This document shows, in pieces, positions 10,211 to 19,920 of a DNA stretch of 64,000 nucleotides. Position 1 is the first letter of the stretch; every line of letters begins with the position of its first letter. This DNA is from Gonatopus flavifemur (taxonomy: Eukaryota; Arthropoda; Insecta; Hymenoptera; Dryinidae): contig JAFFJZ010000052.1 in assembly GCA_018340375.1 (NCBI GenBank), forward strand, positions 558,001 through 622,000, written 5' to 3'. Made by a program: the position numbers and the translations under genes. The notes under the pieces were generated by a model. The model made no database searches and was not told the origin of the DNA. It saw nothing but the letters and a program-made list of their open reading frames with translations.

Positions 10211-11502
10211 CAGATTGGTTGAAAAGTTTCTACGCTCAAAATGAAAGAATACTGTTTTTGTTACGAAATATATTTTTTTATTCAATATAATCTCCTAGAA
10301 GCTCAATACACTTGTTCCAATGATCTTCCAATAATTTTATCCCATCCTTATAATGGTTTTCCGGAAGCTCTTCAAAATAATCGTCTACGGCTGCTATGGC
10401 CTCTTCATTCGACGAAAAATGCTTTCCACGAAGGAATTGTTTGAGATTTCTGAAGAGATAGTAGTCGCTAGGAGCCAAATCTGGCGAATACGGTGGATGT
10501 TCAAGCAATTCGTACTTGAGTTCTTCGAATTTAGCCATCGTCAAAACACTTTTGTGAGCAGGTGCATTATCTTGATGAAAAATGATTTTTTTCTTCTTTA
10601 AACCAGGTCTTTTCTCACGAATTTTTTCATCCAGCTGATCCAAAAGGCTGCAGTAATATTCGGAGTTGATTGTTTTACCTTTCTGAAGATAATCAATGAA
10701 CAAAATTCCTTTTGCACCCCAAAAAACTGATGCCATAACCTTCTTTGCTGATCGTTGTGACTTCACCTGCTTTGGAGCTGAACAACCAGCTTCAGTCCAC
10801 TGTAAACGTTCTTGTTTCAATTTAGGATCATGGTGGTAGATCCAAGTCTCATCTGTAGATATAAAACGACGCAAGAAGTCGGTTTTATTCTGCTTAAAAC
10901 GCTCCAAATTACGCTGAGGAATTTGTTTTCGATCCAGTTTTTGTTGAATTGTTAACGTGTGCGGCACTAACTTTCCAAACAGTTTTTTCATACGTAATTC
11001 TTCATGTAAAATATGGAGTACTCGTTCGTCTGAGATGCCTATGGCATTAGCAATTTCACGCTTAGTCAAACTTGGATCTTCACTAACCATATTATGTACA
11101 TGCTCAATGATTTCTGCTGTGGTTGCAGTTTTTGGTCGTCCTTCGCGTGGATCGTCTTCAAGGCTAGTACGACCACGTTTAAATTCACCAGCCCAAAATT
11201 CAACGGTGCGTTTTGAAGATGAGGACTCCTTATACACTTCTAACAATTGTTCATAAATTTCCTTTGCTTTTAAACCCTTCAAAACAAAGAATCTAATGAC
11301 TGCACGATATTCAATTTTTTCCATATTGAGAAAAATCAATGACACGTCAACTTCAAATGGCTTGTAAACAAAGAATGAATTGACAGAATGACTTGTAACT
11401 TTGCATGTGTTCTCAGGACAGATATACCAACTTGAGAAAAAAAAAAGTTTTGAGCTAGCAGTGCTATCTCTTGGTGACCGCAGGAACTTTTCAACCAACC
11501 TG
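10211..11502 (-). mobile_element. mariner transposon, copy 1 (1292 bp)
   Basis: The element is bounded by TA at 10,209-10,210 and 11,503-11,504. Its inverted ends are about 28 bp, with outermost CAGGTTGGTTGAAAAGTT at the transposase-5' side and CAGATTGGTTGAAAAGTT at the other. Length, TA target and content are those of a full mariner. It interrupts the BEN-like gene in antisense. It is nearly identical to copy 2 at 18,067-19,358, indicating recent activity. Confidence 0.95.
10278..11324 (-). CDS. mariner transposase (348 aa), intact frame
   Basis: A DD34D transposase that cuts and pastes the element at TA sites in the nucleus. The start chosen is the Met of MEKIEYRAVIRFF; the open frame extends further upstream, but only through the inverted terminus, and 348 aa is the usual mariner size. 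The N-terminal half has two helix-turn-helix-type segments (about residues 1-55 and 85-112). KLVPHTL near 118-124 corresponds to the WVPHEL linker. Catalytic aspartates are visible at about 158 (STDETW), 252 (HQDNAPAH) and 287 (PYSPDLAPSDYYLF), giving 34 residues between the second and third. No stop or frameshift is seen, so it could be functional. The stop lies 67 bp inside the inverted end. Mariner identity is secure; the subfamily is not assigned. Confidence 0.95.
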   Translation of the reverse strand: MEKIEYRAVIRFFVLKGLKAKEIYEQLLEVYKESSSSKRTVEFWAGEFKRGRTSLEDDPREGRPKTATTAEIIEHVHNMVSEDPSLTKREIANAIGISDERVLHILHEELRMKKLFGKLVPHTLTIQQKLDRKQIPQRNLERFKQNKTDFLRRFISTDETWIYHHDPKLKQERLQWTEAGCSAPKQVKSQRSAKKVMASVFWGAKGILFIDYLQKGKTINSEYYCSLLDQLDEKIREKRPGLKKKKIIFHQDNAPAHKSVLTMAKFEELKYELLEHPPYSPDLAPSDYYLFRNLKQFLRGKHFSSNEEAIAAVDDYFEELPENHYKDGIKLLEDHWNKCIELLGDYIE

Positions 11503-11523
11503 TATTCCACATTTGGATGTTGA

Positions 11524-12950
11524 AAAATCAATCACATGTTTCATGAACCTCAAACAAAAGTTTTGAAATTCATAACTGTAGATATTGAATTTCTGTATTT
11601 ATTTGAATATTGGAAAATCAATCACATATTTCTCAAATTTCAAACAAAGTTTCTGATATTCACCACAGTTTATGAAAATTCATATCCCGATATATGCGAT
11701 TATCCCGAAAGTGTGTAAACCTGAAATTCCCCGATCTGTTAAAAACTAGTAGATTTTGAGAAATGACTAGAAAGTACTAGTTTTCAATAAATTAGGAAAT
11801 TTCGGGACAATTGTGGTCTACCCTTTCGATGTGAATTTTTGTAGGGAAAATCACTTGTTGTAAAATCAACATCACTAATTGTGGAATCAAATCACGCAGT
11901 TCTAATAATTCGCTCATATATGTATTTTCATTTTCAGAATTTTTTGTATTTATTTTGTAACAAAACATGATGAAGTATTCCCCGGTAGAAATATCATTAG
12001 TCTTTCCCGATCAGCCATGAGGGGTTAGCAAGGAAAAACTAGTTGGGATAAACTGGAGAGTTATTAGCGAATATTTGGTGAGGTGGGCGCGATGAATTAC
12101 AGATGGATAAAACTGGTCAGGATTTTACAAATTTTCCCCAATCCATACTAGTTAGAAATAGCTAACCTCAAAACCCAAAAAATGAAACAGAATAACCATG
12201 GAAAACCATGAATAATCATGAAACCGTGAATTTAATTGCTGATTTATATTTCGTTCCAAGACATCCTGAATCCATCGGTCTATATCCCACAGGCATGAAC
12301 TTTTCAAAATTTTCCATCCACCTGACCCAGCAACGAAATGAAATTAAATGATGGTATTTACCCAGATAGAAAAAAAATACTCTTAGAGAAGTTTGTCCTG
12401 TTAATTCCCCCAAATTCGTAAAATTTCCATATATTTTCCCATGTTTTGAAGGAAAAATAAGGAAAAATCCGAGGAAATTTTGTAAGAACAGGAAAACCTT
12501 TCTTAAGGGTATCTTTTAGATTTCTGAAATTGTTCTCAAGATGGCTTAAGATTTACCCTGGCATTGTCTAAAAGTTATCTGCAAGGCATTCTTTAGAAGT
12601 CTTATGCAATATTATTCCACTTCTCAAAGATGTCTGAATGGATAGCTTTGAGAATCAGTATTCAAGACATACTTCAGAAGTCGTACGTAAGAAATTTTTT
12701 ACAGTTCTTTTTTCAGATGTCAAAGGTATTCAATATGAAACAATATTTTTATTGAACTTAAGTACTGTGTTTCGAAATACTTCTCCAACAAGTACTTGAT
12801 TAATGCAACAGATCAGATAATTATTCAACACAGACAATAACTCAGTTCCTCGTGGAAAATTATTCAAAAATATTAGTACATGAATAAAACAATGTTCAAC
12901 AGCTCTATTCTTTTTTCACTGCATGACAAAGGTACAAAGTTATTGGATTT
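11524..12950. other. Unassigned AT-rich sequence downstream of the BEN-like gene
   Basis: No gene is supported. A stretch around 11,885-11,960 is a direct copy, somewhat diverged, of 17,755-17,835 (both contain 'aatcaaatcacgc' and 'ttttcagaattttttgtatt'). A possible single MITE end, CCCAGATAG followed by an A run, lies near 12,362 without a matching partner. Confidence 0.45.
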
Positions 12951-12953
12951 TAT

Positions 12954-13866
12954 GAAAGAATGTATTATCAGCCCCACTTTTGTACACCTCTGATGATTTT
13001 TCAAACGGTCATCAAGTCACATGGAATGATAGTATTTTCCCAATCAACAATCTGTATAAAGTGGAATAACCAGCCACTTTGTTGAAATAAATGCTTTGCG
13101 AATAAGGAGTAGGTATCCACAAAACTTGAGATGATAGAGAAATTGACTTATATATTAGGAGCGCAGTAAGTTTTCTGCACTCTGATATTACTATGAACTA
13201 TTGGCACGATAGATACTTATAAGGGACAGATTGTCAAAAATTACTTGAAATAACTTCATTGAACTATGCATGTAGTTATAAATAATTATATATGAACAAA
13301 TTATTAGGTCCACAGGGTTCAGACAGGTTTTGTTCAATCAATTTCCCTGAGTTTTCCCTGTGATTTCCCTGAGTAAAATTCTAATTTCCAGAAATCGTCG
13401 GATCATGAATGTGTCCCTAAACATTTTTTCCTCAGTGTATAATTTCTAAAATTCCACGATTGAAAATTAAGAAAATATGTTGTAGAGAATGAAAAATAGA
13501 ATAAATGAACAAATTTTTATTTTGATAAAATTTTAGTGATTTCCCTGAGATTTCCAGGTTTTGGGAGTTTTCGATGATTTCCCCGAGAATTCCCGGTGTT
13601 TTGAGTCCAATTTTTATTTCCCTGAGTTTTCCCGAATTTCCCGGAATTCCAGTTCTGTCTGAACCCTAGTCCATTTGCAAGAATCAAAACCAATTGAATA
13701 TTTATATTGTTACATGTGAGGTATGGTAGTGAACGAGATTCCCTATGCTTGTAATTTGAGAGACGATTTTTCTAACGGTAAGAATCTTAAACTCCATTTA
13801 TAACTACATGTATCATTCAATGAAGTTATTTACAGATATTTTTTGGAATCAAATCACAGTCAAGTA
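12954..13866. repeat. Tandem duplication, first unit (~560 bp plus an insertion)
   Basis: Apart from the MITE at 13,313-13,668, this matches 15,084-15,631 along its length. Shared words include 'aaccagccact', 'ttggcacgatagatact' and 'aacttcattgaa'. The two units are now separated by the element at 13,867-15,062. There is no coding signal. Confidence 0.75.
13313..13668. mobile_element. TIR element CAGGGTTCAGACAG, 356 bp
   Basis: Inverted ends are CAGGGTTCAGACAG and CTGTCTGAACCCTA, directly flanked by GTCCA on both sides (13,308-13,312 and 13,669-13,673). The interior repeats TTTCCCTGAG-like words. The sister tandem unit near 15,430 lacks the insertion and shows the likely empty site (TTTAGTCAATTTG). 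A 5-bp duplication is unusual; a longer degenerate one cannot be excluded. Confidence 0.75.
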
Positions 13867-15062
13867 AGGTAACTGACCCCATTAGTGAACATTTAAGAAC
13901 ACAAGCACTCTAAATATAAATTATTTCATGAATAATTTCTTTAAAATGAATTTCCACGAGTAAATGAGGTAGATTGAGCATTTCAATTTCCTCTTACCGT
14001 GATTTTTTATTCATTTCCTAAGTGATAACAATAAAAATAATGAAATTAATGAAATGTTAACAATACCCCCATTAGTGAACGGGTCGCATGAATTAGTGAA
14101 CGCTGATTGACCCCATTACTGAACGCGTAGAATCTGAGGTTGCTCAGATGAGTTATTATCACTTTCCTGATGATATTCGAAATATATTCTGTGCACATTC
14201 TAATGAGACCTTTTCATAGGTGCTATGCATATTCATCGAACGTATGTAATCGAATATATGACGGGACGTCAGTCGAACGTCGATTGAATGAATATCGTAC
14301 ATTTCAAATGTACTATGTACGTTCTGAGTGTATTTAAAACAGTCCCATTCGTATATTCTATGGACTTTCATGATATGTTCTTCGTATCTCATTCTCAAAT
14401 CCTACCAACGTTTTTATTTCATATATACTTTGAACTTCTGTTGCTGCTTGAGTTACTTTGGCAAAAAAAATTGTGAATTTCAAGTAGAGTTTATAATTTT
14501 ACATGTTTATTCCAATCCTTGGAAAAATTTATAGATTGATTGAAAAATTATGCGCATTATGAGAATTCATGAAAAATTTTTCCTAGAGTAGATACCTATG
14601 ATATGAATTGTTACGTTTATTCGTTCAGTAAAAGATTCACCGATCATTTTCGTGTGTGTATTTCTGAACGCGCAATTTTCTGGGTTAGCGACTGACAGTT
14701 ATTGAAAATAACCCTATATTATCTTAATTTGAATAATATCAATAGATTGGATACATAAAATAGTTCAATGGTCGCATTAATAGTATGAAAATGCACAATT
14801 GAAAAAATGTCCATTCTTAACTCATCTTGTAAGATTCACGAAGGCAAAGCTCGTTGTGACACTCAGCATGAGTCTTTATTTATTTCGTGAATTACATTTT
14901 TCTTTCTTCCATTTGTTTTCGCATTCATCACGAACAATAATGTTTGAAGATTGAAATAATCTTCACAGCACGTAATAGGTAAACACTTCTTGTTCGCCAA
15001 AGAGGTTTTATTATCTCGAGGTTCACTAAAGGGGTCGCGTTCGCTAATGGGGTCAGTTACCT
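13867..15062. mobile_element. TIR element AGGTAACTGACCCC, TA target, 1196 bp
   Basis: The ends AGGTAACTGACCCCATTAGT and its near-complement at 15,036-15,062 are flanked by TA (13,865-13,866; 15,063-15,064). The CCCCATTAGTGAAC word recurs internally near 14,070-14,125 and near 15,030. The empty site is preserved in the sister unit (AAGTATCCATC near 15,628). An older MITE fragment is nested at 14,171-14,456. No transposase is encoded. TA target fits the Tc1/mariner group. Confidence 0.85.
14171..14456. mobile_element. CCCAAGTAGCA-family MITE, truncated copy
   Basis: This matches the inner part and right end of the copies at 16,434-17,132 and 32,007-32,332 (shared 'cataggtgctatgca', 'tcgaacgtatgtaatcgaat', 'cttctgttgctgctt'). 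The left terminus is missing. The copy is palindromic overall. Confidence 0.75.
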
Positions 15063-15083
15063 TATCCATCATGCAAATTATCT

Positions 15084-15631
15084 GAAAGAATGTACTATCA
15101 CTATCACTTTTGTAAACCTCTGATGATTTTTCAGGTAATCAAGTGAAATGAAGTGATGTCATTCCTTCAATCCACAATCTGTATGAAGTGAAATGACCAG
15201 CCACTTGGTTGAAATAAATTCTTTGCGAATAAGAAGTAGGTATCCACAACACTTGAGTCGATGAAGATATTGACTTATTATTGGGAGCGCAGTGAGTTTT
15301 CTTTACTCTCACCACCATGAACCATTGGCACGATAGATACTTGTAAGAGATATTGATCGTCAAAAATTACTTAAAAATAACTTCATTGAATTATACATGT
15401 ATTTAAAAATTAGATATGAACAAATTATTTAGTCAATTTGTAAGAATGAAAATCAATTGAATATTTCTCATGTCGCATGTAATTTATAGTAATGAAGGGA
15501 ATTCTCTGTGCTTGTAATTTGACAGATGATTTTTCATTGCTAAAACCCTTAGGCTCCATTTATAACCACATATATGTATTGTTCAATAAAGTGATGTAGA
15601 AATACTCTTTGGAAGCAGATCACAGTTAAGT
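15084..15631. repeat. Tandem duplication, second unit
   Basis: The uninterrupted partner of 12,954-13,866. It provides empty-site sequence for both insertions in the first unit, so their boundaries can be read without ambiguity. Confidence 0.75.
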
Positions 15632-15999
15632 ATCCATCGTGCCAGTAGTTCATTTTGATCAGAGTAAGGAAATTCACTGCGCTTCCAATATAAGTGTAAC
15701 ATAATATCTTTAACGATTCAAGTCATACTTATTCGTAGACAATTTATTCCAACAAACTTACAGTTCATTTTATATTATGCACATTGTTTGAGTGAGGAAG
15801 TCATTTCACGTCACTTATCAAAAAACACTCCACTTCACTTTAAGTGATTGAGGTAACTTAATCAGAAGCTCACATATATAAGTGAGCAAAATGATAATGA
15901 ATGCCGATGATACATGAACTTCACTTTGAAGCATTTAAAAAAACCGTGACCGCTCTTTTCTTTGAATAATCTAAATCAAATAGATCTATGTGACTTTTA
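15632..15999. other. No supported feature
   Basis: AT-rich sequence. I see no gene and no repeat termini here. Confidence 0.4.
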
Positions 16000-16136
16000 C
16001 CCGTACAGCATGCGGACATTTCTCCGTCGCCTCCACGTCGCTTCTCCGTTCTTTCCACCTTGTATCCACGTCTCCCTTTCTTCCACCTCGCCTCCACGGA
16101 GATGCGACGTGGACATCGGTGGATGTGGTGTGTGGG
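16000..16136. mobile_element. Small TIR element with CTCCGTCGC/CCACGTCGC words, 137 bp
   Basis: Flanked by TA (15,998-15,999; 16,137-16,138). The left end CCCGTACAGCATGCGGAC is close to one end of the element at 61,343-61,523. The interior contains inverted GCGACGT and CCACGTCGC words and stands out as GC-rich. Confidence 0.65.
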
Positions 16137-16433
16137 TACATACCATAAATATGATTTCACAAAAGTCTCCTTTGGGATTTGATCTTGATGAAAAACAGGG
16201 ACACTTGAAGAATCATGACGATACATTCATAACTTGTAATATTTTCTAGTTCACTTCTTACATATAACATAATGTGAATAATTTTTCAATGGAAAGCACA
16301 AAATAATGAATTGGAACCAAAATATAAACTTATCACAAAAATCGCATTATTTGATCACTGTTATGAAGAATTTTATGTTTTATTAGATACAAAACAAAAA
16401 CAAACTCCAAAAGTAGGGTTATGTCTTTATGTT

Positions 16434-17132
16434 ATCCCAAGTAGCACCAGAATATACTATGAACGTTCTTCGAATATTCGAAATATGTTCTATGCACGTC
16501 CCAATGAGACCGTTTCATAGGTGCTATGCATATTCATCGAACGTATGCACGATGTAAGAAGAATAGGTGTGTTATCTTTTGTATGTGTTGTGAGATTTTT
16601 CTGTCGAAGTTCTTGATTTTGCCACTACGAAATTCGAGTAGCTAAGGCCAAAAAAAAGCGGTGAATTCAAATTAGATGTTAGAAATACTAATCCAAATTG
16701 ATCAAGACAGAAATTAAAATCGTATTATAAGACATAAAATTTACAGAGGGAAGTTATTTTTCATTTAAACTTGATTTTATTTTAAAAAATCGAAATTTAT
16801 CTGGCCTTCACGACACTTTCGCCAACTGGTGGTGAAATTGGAACTAGGACAAAGCCTGCATCAAAAAATGTTCACACCGACAGGGAAGATAACACACCTA
16901 TTCTTCTTACATCGTGAACGTATGTAATCGAATATACGACGGGACGTCAATCGAACGTCGATTGAATGAATATCGTACATTTCGAATGTACTATGTACGT
17001 TCTAAGTATATTTAAAAAAGTCTCCTTCAAATATTCTATGAACGTCCATTATATATTTTTCGTATCTTATTCGTACATTCTACGAACGTTTCTATTTCGT
17101 ATATACTTCGAACTTCTGTTGCTGCTTGGGAT
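16434..17132. mobile_element. CCCAAGTAGCA-family MITE, full copy with a nested element
   Basis: Inverted ends are ATCCCAAGTAGCACCAGAA and TTCTGTTGCTGCTTGGGAT. The body is a long imperfect palindrome of 'gaacgt' and 'cgaatat' words. It is split by the 369-bp element at 16,548-16,916; without that the MITE is about 322 bp, matching the 326-bp copy at 32,007-32,332. Confidence 0.85.
16548..16916. mobile_element. Non-autonomous element, 8-bp TSD, 369 bp
   Basis: Perfect inverted ends of about 31 bp start CACGATGTAAGAAGAATAGG. An exact 8-bp target duplication AACGTATG lies at 16,540-16,547 and 16,917-16,924. The undisturbed MITE copies confirm that AACGTATG occurs once in the empty site. An 8-bp duplication fits hAT or related families. 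No coding capacity. Confidence 0.9.
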
Positions 17133-17358
17133 GTTTATTGACATCACTTTTTTAAGCACTGTCAATTTCATCACTTATATTGTACGGGAATGAATTTTGA
17201 CAATTTTTCAGCGCGATGATTCCGATATGTAAAAGTACGAAGAATGTGTAGTTCAAATGTAGCGGGTCAACTTTCATGGTACAACCGCCAGGGGACTAAT
17301 GGAACTGTTTACCAGCAAATCTATTCATCAAATGAGCTCCGAATTTCAAAGTGTGGAA

Positions 17359-17423
17359 TAGCTACATTGGCAAGGTGTTAGATTTCGATAGGTTAGGTAG
17401 GTAGGTAGAGCAGGTTCGGTTCC
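17359..17423 (+). ncRNA. tRNA-like A-box/B-box module
   Basis: A-box-like TAGCTACATTGG starts at 17,359 and B-box-like GGTTCGGTTCC at 17,413, followed by CCGTTAGG. The spacing of 54 nt is wider than in most tRNAs and equals that of similar modules near 43,426 and 47,395. No full cloverleaf was established. It is best read as a SINE head or tRNA-derived repeat. A short GTAG minisatellite lies between the boxes. Confidence 0.45.
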
Positions 17424-18064
17424 CCGTTAGGTTAAAAACTTTTCAACATTGCCAACAAGGTTATTCCAGACCTTAATGATTAATGTGCGTCATATTGCCT
17501 TTCTTCCAAACACCGAAGTGAAGCGAAGGTTGGTGGAATTTTTTTCTTTATTATCTTTGAATAAATCAATAAAAGTAAATTTAGTGAAAAATCTTTTTGT
17601 TTTTTTATTGATTTGTAGAAATTTTATTGATCGTGAATATTCCTCACAAGTTGAACAGGCAAACTCGTAAGTGCCTTATGATTAAGTAGAGAAAATTTCT
17701 ACCAGGGTTCAGGCGGGATTTTTAAAATTAAATAATGTGGTGTTGAAAATTCATCGTAAAATCAAATCACGCGATTCTAATAATTCATTCTTATATGTAT
17801 TTTGATTTTCAGAATTTTTTGTATTAATTTCACACCATGAAAGGATGAAACATTTGGGAGAAATTTTGGAAATTAAGTAATATAGTGTTGAAAATTCATG
17901 CATTTCTTCACATCGATTTTTATAATGTTGTGGCTTGAAATTCAAAATTCTGTCTATTATTTTGGGGATACAAAAATGTTTGAAAATTAATACACAATTG
18001 TGTGTGTTAATTGCTTCCAAACTTTTTACATTACATTCCAAACAGATTTTTCTAATAGTGCACC
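17424..18064. other. Unassigned sequence
   Basis: A 73-codon open frame starts near 17,449 but has no recognised motif. Positions 17,755-17,835 repeat 11,885-11,960 in the same orientation. No repeat termini were found here. Confidence 0.35.
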
Positions 18065-18066
18065 TA

Positions 18067-19358
18067 CAGGTTGGTTGAAAAGTTCCTGCGGTCACCAAGA
18101 GATAGCACTGCTAGCTCAAAACTTTTTTTTTTCTCAAGTTGGTATATCTGTCCTGAGAACACATGCAAAGTTACAAGTCATTCTGTCAATTCATTCTTTG
18201 TTTACAAGCCATTTGAAGTTGACGTGTCATTGATTTTTCTCAATATGGAAAAAATTGAATATCGTGCAGTCATTAGATTCTTTGTTTTGAAGGGTTTAAA
18301 AGCAAAGGAAATTTATGAACAATTGTTAGAAGTGTATAAGGAGTCCTCATCTTCAAAACGCACCGTTGAATTTTGGGCTGGTGAATTTAAACGTGGTCGT
18401 ACTAGCCTTGAAGACGATCCACGCGAAGGACGACCAAAAACTGCAACCACAGCAGAAATCATTGAGCATGTACATAATATGGTTAGTGAAGATCCAAGTT
18501 TGACTAAGCGTGAAATTGCTAATGCCATAGGCATCTCAGACGAACGAGTACTCCATATTTTACATGAAGAATTACGTATGAAAAAACTGTTTGGAAAGTT
18601 AGTGCCGCACACGTTAACAATTCAACAAAAACTGGATCGAAAACAAATTCCTCAGCGTAATTTGGAGCGTTTTAAGCAGAATAAAACCGACTTCTTGCGT
18701 CGTTTTATATCTACAGATGAGACTTGGATCTACCACCATGATCCTAAATTGAAACAAGAACGTTTACAGTGGACTGAAGCTGGTTGTTCAGCTCCAAAGC
18801 AGGTGAAGTCACAACGATCAGCAAAGAAGGTTATGGCATCAGTTTTTTGGGGTGCAAAAGGAATTTTGTTCATTGATTATCTTCAGAAAGGTAAAACAAT
18901 CAACTCCGAATATTACTGCAGCCTTTTGGATCAGCTGGATGAAAAAATTCGTGAGAAAAGACCTGGTTTAAAGAAGAAAAAAATCATTTTTCATCAAGAT
19001 AATGCACCTGCTCACAAAAGTGTTTTGACGATGGCTAAATTCGAAGAACTCAAGTACGAATTGCTTGAACATCCACCGTATTCGCCAGATTTTGCTCCTA
19101 GCGACTACTATCTCTTCAGAAATCTCAAACAATTCCTTCGTGGAAAGCATTTTTCGTCGAATGAAGAGGCCATAGCAGCCGTAGACGATTATTTTGAAGA
19201 GCTTCCGGAAAACCATTATAAGGATGGGATAAAATTATTGGAAGATCATTGGAACAAGTGTATTGAGCTTCTAGGAGATTATATTGAATAAAAAAATATA
19301 TTTCGTAACAAAAACAGTATTCTTTCATTTTGAGCGTAGAAACTTTTCAACCAATCTG
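18067..19358 (+). mobile_element. mariner transposon, copy 2 (1292 bp)
   Basis: Same length and same end sequences as copy 1, with TA at 18,065-18,066 and 19,359-19,360. The 5' flank differs from copy 1, while the 3' flank is the same BEN-like exon. Confidence 0.95.
18245..19291 (+). CDS. mariner transposase (348 aa), second copy
   Basis: The open frame is identical to the 10,278-11,324 protein apart from one visible change: Leu283 to Phe in the YSPDLAPSD motif, four residues before the third catalytic Asp. All three catalytic aspartates and the HTH region are retained. The effect of L283F is unknown; the position is strongly conserved in mariners, so reduced activity is possible. The start is again the MEKIEYRAV Met, with 178 bp of terminus and leader upstream. 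Confidence 0.95.
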   Translation: MEKIEYRAVIRFFVLKGLKAKEIYEQLLEVYKESSSSKRTVEFWAGEFKRGRTSLEDDPREGRPKTATTAEIIEHVHNMVSEDPSLTKREIANAIGISDERVLHILHEELRMKKLFGKLVPHTLTIQQKLDRKQIPQRNLERFKQNKTDFLRRFISTDETWIYHHDPKLKQERLQWTEAGCSAPKQVKSQRSAKKVMASVFWGAKGILFIDYLQKGKTINSEYYCSLLDQLDEKIREKRPGLKKKKIIFHQDNAPAHKSVLTMAKFEELKYELLEHPPYSPDFAPSDYYLFRNLKQFLRGKHFSSNEEAIAAVDDYFEELPENHYKDGIKLLEDHWNKCIELLGDYIE

Positions 19359-19360
19359 TA

Positions 19361-19902
19361 CTTATTGAGCACTATATCTCTTGCTTCCCTATTGAGCACT
19401 TCTGCTGGATAATTTTGTTGTCTTAAATATTGTCGATAGTGAGTTTGTAATAATTCTTTTTTTCTAGGAGATAATTGTTCGCGATCTCTCGTATTTCTTT
19501 GCTTGCGTACTACGCGTTGTGAAAGATTTTCCGTACCCCAAATAGCATAAGACATAATTTGAATGAACTCAGATAGGGTCCTTGCATCGAATGTTTTACG
19601 TGATTCGTAACTTGGTATGAATATACCATCTCCAACGTCGAACTGTTGTCGTTGGTGTTGTTGTTGTTGTTGTTGCTGTTGTTGTTGCGGCTGTTAGTGT
19701 GGCTGTTGTTGTAGCTGTTGTTGCTGTAGGTGTTGGTGTTGGTGTTGCTGTTGTGGTTCTTGTTGTAGCACGTGCTGCAGTTTTTGTCGATCGGAAGTTG
19801 CTTCTGATCGCTTTCTTTGAGAACCACGTCTCAATTTGGCTAATTCAGCGTTTTTTCTCTTGTTGTCCTCCAGCAAACGTTGCAATAAGAGATTAGGATC
19901 TG
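19361..19902 (-). pseudogene. Copy of the BEN-like terminal exon
   Basis: Reverse complement of 9667-10,208, equal in length (542 bp). Visible differences are a His/Tyr change in the SHAIWG motif and a few changes in the Gln tract. It retains the in-frame TAA seen in the other copy. It starts 4 bp inside the exon (after AATT) and lacks the upstream exon, so it cannot encode the protein alone. It is trapped between a complete and a partial mariner. Confidence 0.85.
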
Positions 19903-19920
19903 TAAATGTTGTGATTAGGA

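Larger units (their letters stand above)
9504..11523 (+). pseudogene. BEN-domain-like gene, 3' exons, split by a mariner
   Basis: Exon 9504-9569 has acceptor TTTTGTAG and donor AGG|GTAAGC and encodes VMRSTPLLQTPANSC onward. The next exon starts at 9663 after CATGCTCAG in the same phase. It reads a leucine-rich coiled-coil-like stretch (LLLQRLLEDNKRKNAELAKL), a basic patch, a long Gln/His run encoded by CAA/CAG, then a segment with FDARTLSEFI, SHAIWGTENLSQRVV and LSPRKKELLQTHYRQYL. That last segment resembles a BEN domain, a DNA/protein interaction module of transcriptional regulators; this is my identification by eye. A TAA at 9873-9875 interrupts the Gln run and is also in the copy at 19,361-19,902. 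The mariner at 10,211-11,502 sits in a codon near the end; removing it and one TA gives seven more codons and a TGA at 11,521-11,523. Upstream exons were not identified. Confidence 0.6.

Noticed and set aside
10957..11256. 99-codon frame antisense to the mariner transposase (also at 18,313-18,612)
   Set aside because: It is a shadow of the transposase coding strand, present in both copies for that reason only.
18071..18244. Extended N-terminus of the transposase
   Set aside because: The open frame runs into the inverted terminus, and the downstream Met gives the usual mariner size and start context.
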